Shown here piece after piece: positions 8,131 through 11,149 of a DNA stretch of 11,149 nucleotides. The translations under genes and the position numbers were made by a program. Numbering within the stretch: position 1 is the first letter of the stretch; every line of letters begins with the position of its first letter. The notes below the pieces were generated by a model. The model did not search any database. It saw nothing but the letters and a program-made list of their open reading frames with translations, and was not told the DNA's origin. Source of the DNA: an uncultured Sphingomonadales bacterium (lineage in GTDB: Bacteria; Pseudomonadota; Alphaproteobacteria; Sphingomonadales; Sphingomonadaceae); assembly GCA_903958285.1 (NCBI GenBank), contig CAJBSR010000195.1:1-11149 (forward strand), read 5' to 3'.

Positions 8131-9347
8131 CGACGACAACCGCTGGTATTCCCAGCCTGCCTACGCCAGCGCCAGCAAAGCCGCGTGTGACCCGACTTGG
8201 CCGGTCAGACCGGTCTGCCGTGGGCCTTTGGTTCTGGGAAATTGACCGCGTCCTGCTGCTGCTCGTGATCATCCTGCTATCGATCGGCCTGATCGCTGTT
8301 GCGGCCGCATCACCCGCCTCTGCGCACCGTTATTCGGACGTCGGCTTTACCCTTTCTCCGCTCCATTACTTTTGGCGGCAGTTGATGTGGGTGTGTATCG
8401 GGGTGCCAATCATGATTGGCACATCAATGATGCCGCAGCTTCTGGCGCGGCGTTTTGGGCTCGCCATGGCGTGCTTCTTCGCCATCTGCTTGGCGCTTGT
8501 TCCTCTGGTCGGATTTGAACGCAATGGTGCGACCCGCTGGTTGGGCGTGGGGTTTTCGCAGTTCCAGCCGTCTGAGTTTCTGAAGCCGTTCTATGTCATC
8601 GCTATCGCCTGGCTGCTCTCGCTCAAATCACAAGATAAGAGCTTGCCGGTGGTGCCGATCTCCGGCGCGGTGACCGTCGTTATCTCGGGCTTGCTCATGC
8701 TGCAGCCGGACTTTGGCCAGACGATTATCTTCTGTTCGATGTGGTTCGCCATGGTGATGATCACGGGCCTGTCCTGGCGCGCGGTGGGCATCCTATCCGG
8801 CATTGGCGGCATCGGTATTACGGCGGCCTATCTCTTTTATCCCGTCGCGACGCAGCGCATCAATAACTTCCTGTTCCAGAGCGGGGATACCTACCAGACG
8901 GACAGCGCCCACGCGACGATCACGGCAGGCGGCCTGTTTGGCACGGGGCCCGGAGGCGGAGAGCTTAAGTTTCGCCTGCCGGAAGCCCATACTGACTACA
9001 TCTTCTCTGTCATCGGGGAAGAGTTCGGCCTGCTCGCCTGCCTCGCGATCCTTTGCATCTTTATCGCGATGGCTATTCGCGTGTTCGTGAAGCTGCTGGA
9101 TGAAGATGACACGTTCCTCATTCTTGCGGCGGGCGGACTGATCACCCAATTCACGGCGCAGGCCATGGTCAACATGGCGGTCAATGTCGGCATTGCGCCG
9201 TCCAAGGGGATGACGCTGCCGTTCATCAGCTATGGCGGCTCATCGTTGATTGCATTGTGCATGGGCTTTGGCCTGTTGCTCGCCTTTACGCGGAAAAACC
9301 CGTATCTGACGCGCTCACCCTATGTCGTGAAGTGGAGCAATCGATGA
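8127..9347 (+). CDS. ftsW: Septal peptidoglycan glycosyltransferase FtsW (SEDS family)
   Basis: FtsW polymerises lipid II into glycan strands at the septum, working with FtsI. The 406-residue product begins with a Thr/Pro-rich and then basic cytoplasmic tail (about 1-38). A series of membrane segments follows, as expected for a SEDS protein (usually ten). SEDS landmarks in order are GATRWLG (134-140), QPSEFLKP (147-154), QPDFGQ (193-198) and the large periplasmic loop GLFGTGPGGGELKFRLPEAHTD. D290 at the end of that loop aligns with the catalytic Asp described for E. coli FtsW (D297). GMTLPFISYGGSS lies at 361-373. The PGGG form of the loop and the murD-ftsW-murG context favour FtsW over RodA. 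It overlaps both neighbours by ATGA. Confidence 0.96.
   Translation: MTTTTAGIPSLPTPAPAKPRVTRLGRSDRSAVGLWFWEIDRVLLLLVIILLSIGLIAVAAASPASAHRYSDVGFTLSPLHYFWRQLMWVCIGVPIMIGTSMMPQLLARRFGLAMACFFAICLALVPLVGFERNGATRWLGVGFSQFQPSEFLKPFYVIAIAWLLSLKSQDKSLPVVPISGAVTVVISGLLMLQPDFGQTIIFCSMWFAMVMITGLSWRAVGILSGIGGIGITAAYLFYPVATQRINNFLFQSGDTYQTDSAHATITAGGLFGTGPGGGELKFRLPEAHTDYIFSVIGEEFGLLACLAILCIFIAMAIRVFVKLLDEDDTFLILAAGGLITQFTAQAMVNMAVNVGIAPSKGMTLPFISYGGSSLIALCMGFGLLLAFTRKNPYLTRSPYVVKWSNR
9333..9337 (+). promoter_or_regulatory. Ribosome binding site that sets the murG start at 9344
   Basis: TGGAG lies 6 bases before the ATG at 9344. The murG frame stays open back to an ATG at 9257, but that stretch lies inside ftsW and encodes nothing MurG-like. 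The site, the ATGA overlap and the position of the glycine-rich loop all select 9344. Confidence 0.65.
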
Positions 9348-10498
9348 GCGAACGGCACTTCGTTCTCGCCGCAGGCGGCACCGGCGGCCACATGATGCCC
9401 GCCCATGCGCTGGCTGAGGAACTGACACGGCGTGGGCACCGCGTCGCGCTGATTACTGATGAACGCGGCGCGCGCATTCCGGGCCTGTTTGATGGCGTGC
9501 AGACGCATATTCTGCCCGCCGGTCGGATCACCAGGAACCCGATGACCTGGCTTGCCGGGGCAAAGGCCATTATGGCTGGCCGCACGATGGCGCTGCGCCT
9601 GTTTGAGACCTTCCAGCCGGCCGCCGTTATCGGCTTCGGCGGATATCCGGCATTTCCGGCCCTGTTGGCCGCCCGGTCCGCGGGCATCCGGACGGCGGTG
9701 CATGAACAGAACGCTGTCCTTGGTCGCGTGAACCGGCTCGTCGCATCGCGCGTCGATGCAATTGCTGTGTCTTTCCCGCAGATTGAACGGCTGGCCGAAA
9801 AGTACCTCGGCAAGACGTGGCTGGTCGGCAATCCCGTTCGCGCTGAAGTCTGCGCGCTTCGGGAACAACCTTTCCCCGCGCTGAGTGAAGAGGGCGTATT
9901 CCGGGTCCTCGTCGTCGGTGGCAGCCAAGGGGCGACGGTCCTGTCCGATGTCGTGCCTGATGGCTTGGCGATGCTCCCGGTCGCGCTGCGCCGCCGTCTT
10001 CAAGTGACGCAGCAATGTCGCGCGGAAGATATTGACCGTGTCCGCGCGCATTATGCCAACCTTGGTATTGCAGCAGACTTGGCAACCTATCTCAACGACC
10101 TGCCGGACCGGCTCGCTTGGGCTCACTTAGTGATTGCGCGGGCAGGGGCCTCGACGCTGGCGGAACTGACTTGCGCTGGTCGTCCGGCGATCCTTGTGCC
10201 GCTGCCGAGTGCGACAGATGACCATCAGACAGCAAATGCGCGTGAGATTGTGACGGCAGGCGGCGCGCGATCCATCACGCAATCGAAATTCACGGCGAAG
10301 GAATTGGCCAAGCAGATGCAGAAACTGGGCCTTGATCCTGAAGGGTTGACCAATGCGGCAGGAAGGGCGCGTTCAGTCGGCCGCCCCAATGCGACACGCG
10401 ATCTGGCGGATATGGTCGAAAATCTGGATCGGCCCGCCGCACCTCAGGCGGTCGGCCTTGCCGCGCAAAGCCCCCGTCTCTCAGGAGTTGGCGCATGA
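9344..10498 (+). CDS. murG: Undecaprenyldiphospho-muramoylpentapeptide beta-N-acetylglucosaminyltransferase MurG
   Basis: MurG transfers GlcNAc from UDP-GlcNAc to lipid I on the cytoplasmic face of the membrane, giving lipid II. The 384-residue product has the GT-B two-domain fold signatures. The N-terminal glycine loop GGTGGH is at 11-16, GFGGYP at 97-102 and HEQN at 120-123. The hinge-region GNP is at 162-164 and the C-domain glycine loop GGSQG at 192-196. The UDP-GlcNAc-binding stretch runs RAGASTLAE (266-274) to DDHQTANA (292-299). The start at 9344 places the first glycine loop at the usual distance from the N-terminus. The last 25 or so residues, after ENLDRP, are Ala/Pro/Gly-rich and run past the usual MurG end (E. 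coli 355 residues). They look like a non-catalytic tail. The gene overlaps ftsW and murC by ATGA. Confidence 0.97.
   Translation: MSERHFVLAAGGTGGHMMPAHALAEELTRRGHRVALITDERGARIPGLFDGVQTHILPAGRITRNPMTWLAGAKAIMAGRTMALRLFETFQPAAVIGFGGYPAFPALLAARSAGIRTAVHEQNAVLGRVNRLVASRVDAIAVSFPQIERLAEKYLGKTWLVGNPVRAEVCALREQPFPALSEEGVFRVLVVGGSQGATVLSDVVPDGLAMLPVALRRRLQVTQQCRAEDIDRVRAHYANLGIAADLATYLNDLPDRLAWAHLVIARAGASTLAELTCAGRPAILVPLPSATDDHQTANAREIVTAGGARSITQSKFTAKELAKQMQKLGLDPEGLTNAAGRARSVGRPNATRDLADMVENLDRPAAPQAVGLAAQSPRLSGVGA
10483..10487 (+). promoter_or_regulatory. Strong ribosome binding site for murC
   Basis: AGGAG lies 7 bases before the ATG at 10495, inside the final codons of murG. It confirms the murC start and suggests murC can recruit ribosomes independently of coupling. 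Confidence 0.75.
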
Positions 10499-11149
10499 AG
10501 GCCGTCCCGACCAGCATTGGCACCGTTCATTTCATCGGCATTGGCGGCATCGGCATGTCCGGCATTGCAGAGGTGATGCACAATCTTGGCTATTCGGTGC
10601 AGGGCACCGACATTTCCGAGAGCTATGTTGTGGAAGGCCTTCGCAAGAAGGGCATCAAAGTGATGATCGGCCATGCGGCTGAGAACATCGGTGATGCGGC
10701 AGTGATCGTCACGTCGACAGCCGTGAAGCGCGGGAACCCAGAAGTCGAAGCCGCGCTGGAGCGCCGCATCCCCATTGTGCGCCGTGCGGAAATGTTGGCC
10801 GAACTGATGCGGCTGAAATCGACCGTCGCGGTCGCGGGCACGCACGGTAAGACGACGACCACCTCGATGATCGCGGCCATGCTGGACGCAGGCGGCGTGG
10901 ACCCCACCGTCATCAACGGCGGCATCATCAACAGCTACGGTTCCAATGCGCGGCTGGGCGACAGTGACTGGATGGTCGTGGAAGCCGACGAGAGCGACGG
11001 ATCTTTCCTGCGCCTCGACGGCACCATTGCGGTGGTCACCAATATCGATCCCGAGCATCTCGATCATTACGGCTCTTTCGATGCCGTGAAGAAGGCCTTT
11101 GTCGAGTTTATCGAGAACGTCCCGTTCTACGGTCTGGCTATCCTGTGCC
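10495..11149 (+). CDS. murC: UDP-N-acetylmuramate:L-alanine ligase MurC, 3'-truncated by the window end
   Basis: MurC starts the stem peptide by joining L-alanine to UDP-MurNAc with ATP in the cytoplasm. Only the first 218 residues of a protein usually 460-490 long are present, because the window ends inside the gene. Visible are the N-terminal nucleotide-sugar loop GIGGIGMSG (15-23), [12 protein letters not shown] (72-83) and the ATP loop GTHGKTTTT (115-123). The central-domain segments [10 protein letters not shown] (163-172) and [12 protein letters not shown] (182-193) are also present. GTHGKT and DESDGSF distinguish MurC from the other Mur ligases here, although it could in principle be the related recycling ligase Mpl; position after murG and the N-terminus favour MurC. 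The N-terminus [18 protein letters not shown] is of the type I associate with sphingomonads. The frame is intact to the last base. Confidence 0.96.
   Translation, partial: MKAVPTSIGTVHFIGIGGIGMSGIAEVMHNLGYSVQGTDISESYVVEGLRKKGIKVMIGHAAENIGDAAVIVTSTAVKRGNPEVEAALERRIPIVRRAEMLAELMRLKSTVAVAGTHGKTTTTSMIAAMLDAGGVDPTVINGGIINSYGSNARLGDSDWMVVEADESDGSFLRLDGTIAVVTNIDPEHLDHYGSFDAVKKAFVEFIENVPFYGLAILC

Noticed and set aside
9257..9343. In-frame upstream extension of murG to an ATG at 9257.
   Set aside because: The added residues are an alternative frame of the end of ftsW, and the start at 9344 has a ribosome site and the usual ATGA overlap.
9320..10126. A 268-codon minus-strand open frame opposite murG.
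   Set aside because: No recognisable domain; murG on the other strand accounts for the coding signal.
1..11149. Search for a hidden accessory system such as a mobile element, defence genes, CRISPR, toxin-antitoxin or tRNA.
   Set aside because: Every base is within a recognised dcw gene on the + strand, no direct or inverted repeats stood out by eye, and no gene looks foreign, so nothing supports an inserted system.

Overview
This window is an unbroken stretch of the dcw (division and cell wall) gene cluster of a Gram-negative alphaproteobacterium, most likely a member of the Sphingomonadales. The assignment rests on recognising the proteins: the MurC N-terminus, the alphaproteobacterial PGGGELKFRLPEAHTD loop of FtsW, and a long, Ala/Pro-rich FtsL-like protein. 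It is inference from memory of these families, not a search. The DNA is GC-rich and base composition looks even throughout. I see no mobile element, RNA gene, CRISPR array or sign of transfer.

All ten genes lie on the + strand in the classical order: rsmH (5' end missing), ftsL-like, ftsI, murE, murF, mraY, murD, ftsW, murG, murC (3' end missing). There are no non-coding bases. Eight junctions are 4-base ATGA or GTGA overlaps and the ninth (murF/mraY) is a 1-base TGATG overlap, so the block is almost certainly one transcript with translational coupling. The promoter must lie upstream of the window, and no terminator is visible inside it.

Functionally the block covers most of the route from UDP-MurNAc to septal peptidoglycan. 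MurC (L-Ala), MurD (D-Glu), MurE (meso-diaminopimelate, from its DNPR motif) and MurF (D-Ala-D-Ala) build the stem peptide in the cytoplasm. MraY moves it to undecaprenyl phosphate to make lipid I, and MurG adds GlcNAc to make lipid II. FtsW (SEDS glycosyltransferase) and FtsI (class B PBP transpeptidase) use lipid II at the septum, with FtsL as a bitopic partner of the FtsW-FtsI complex. RsmH methylates 16S rRNA and is a habitual member of the cluster.

Every enzyme retains the catalytic motifs I looked for. I did not find an undescribed system. The part that departs most from the textbook is the FtsL-like protein, which has almost no cytoplasmic tail and carries a periplasmic extension of about 120 residues ending in a predicted charged helix.
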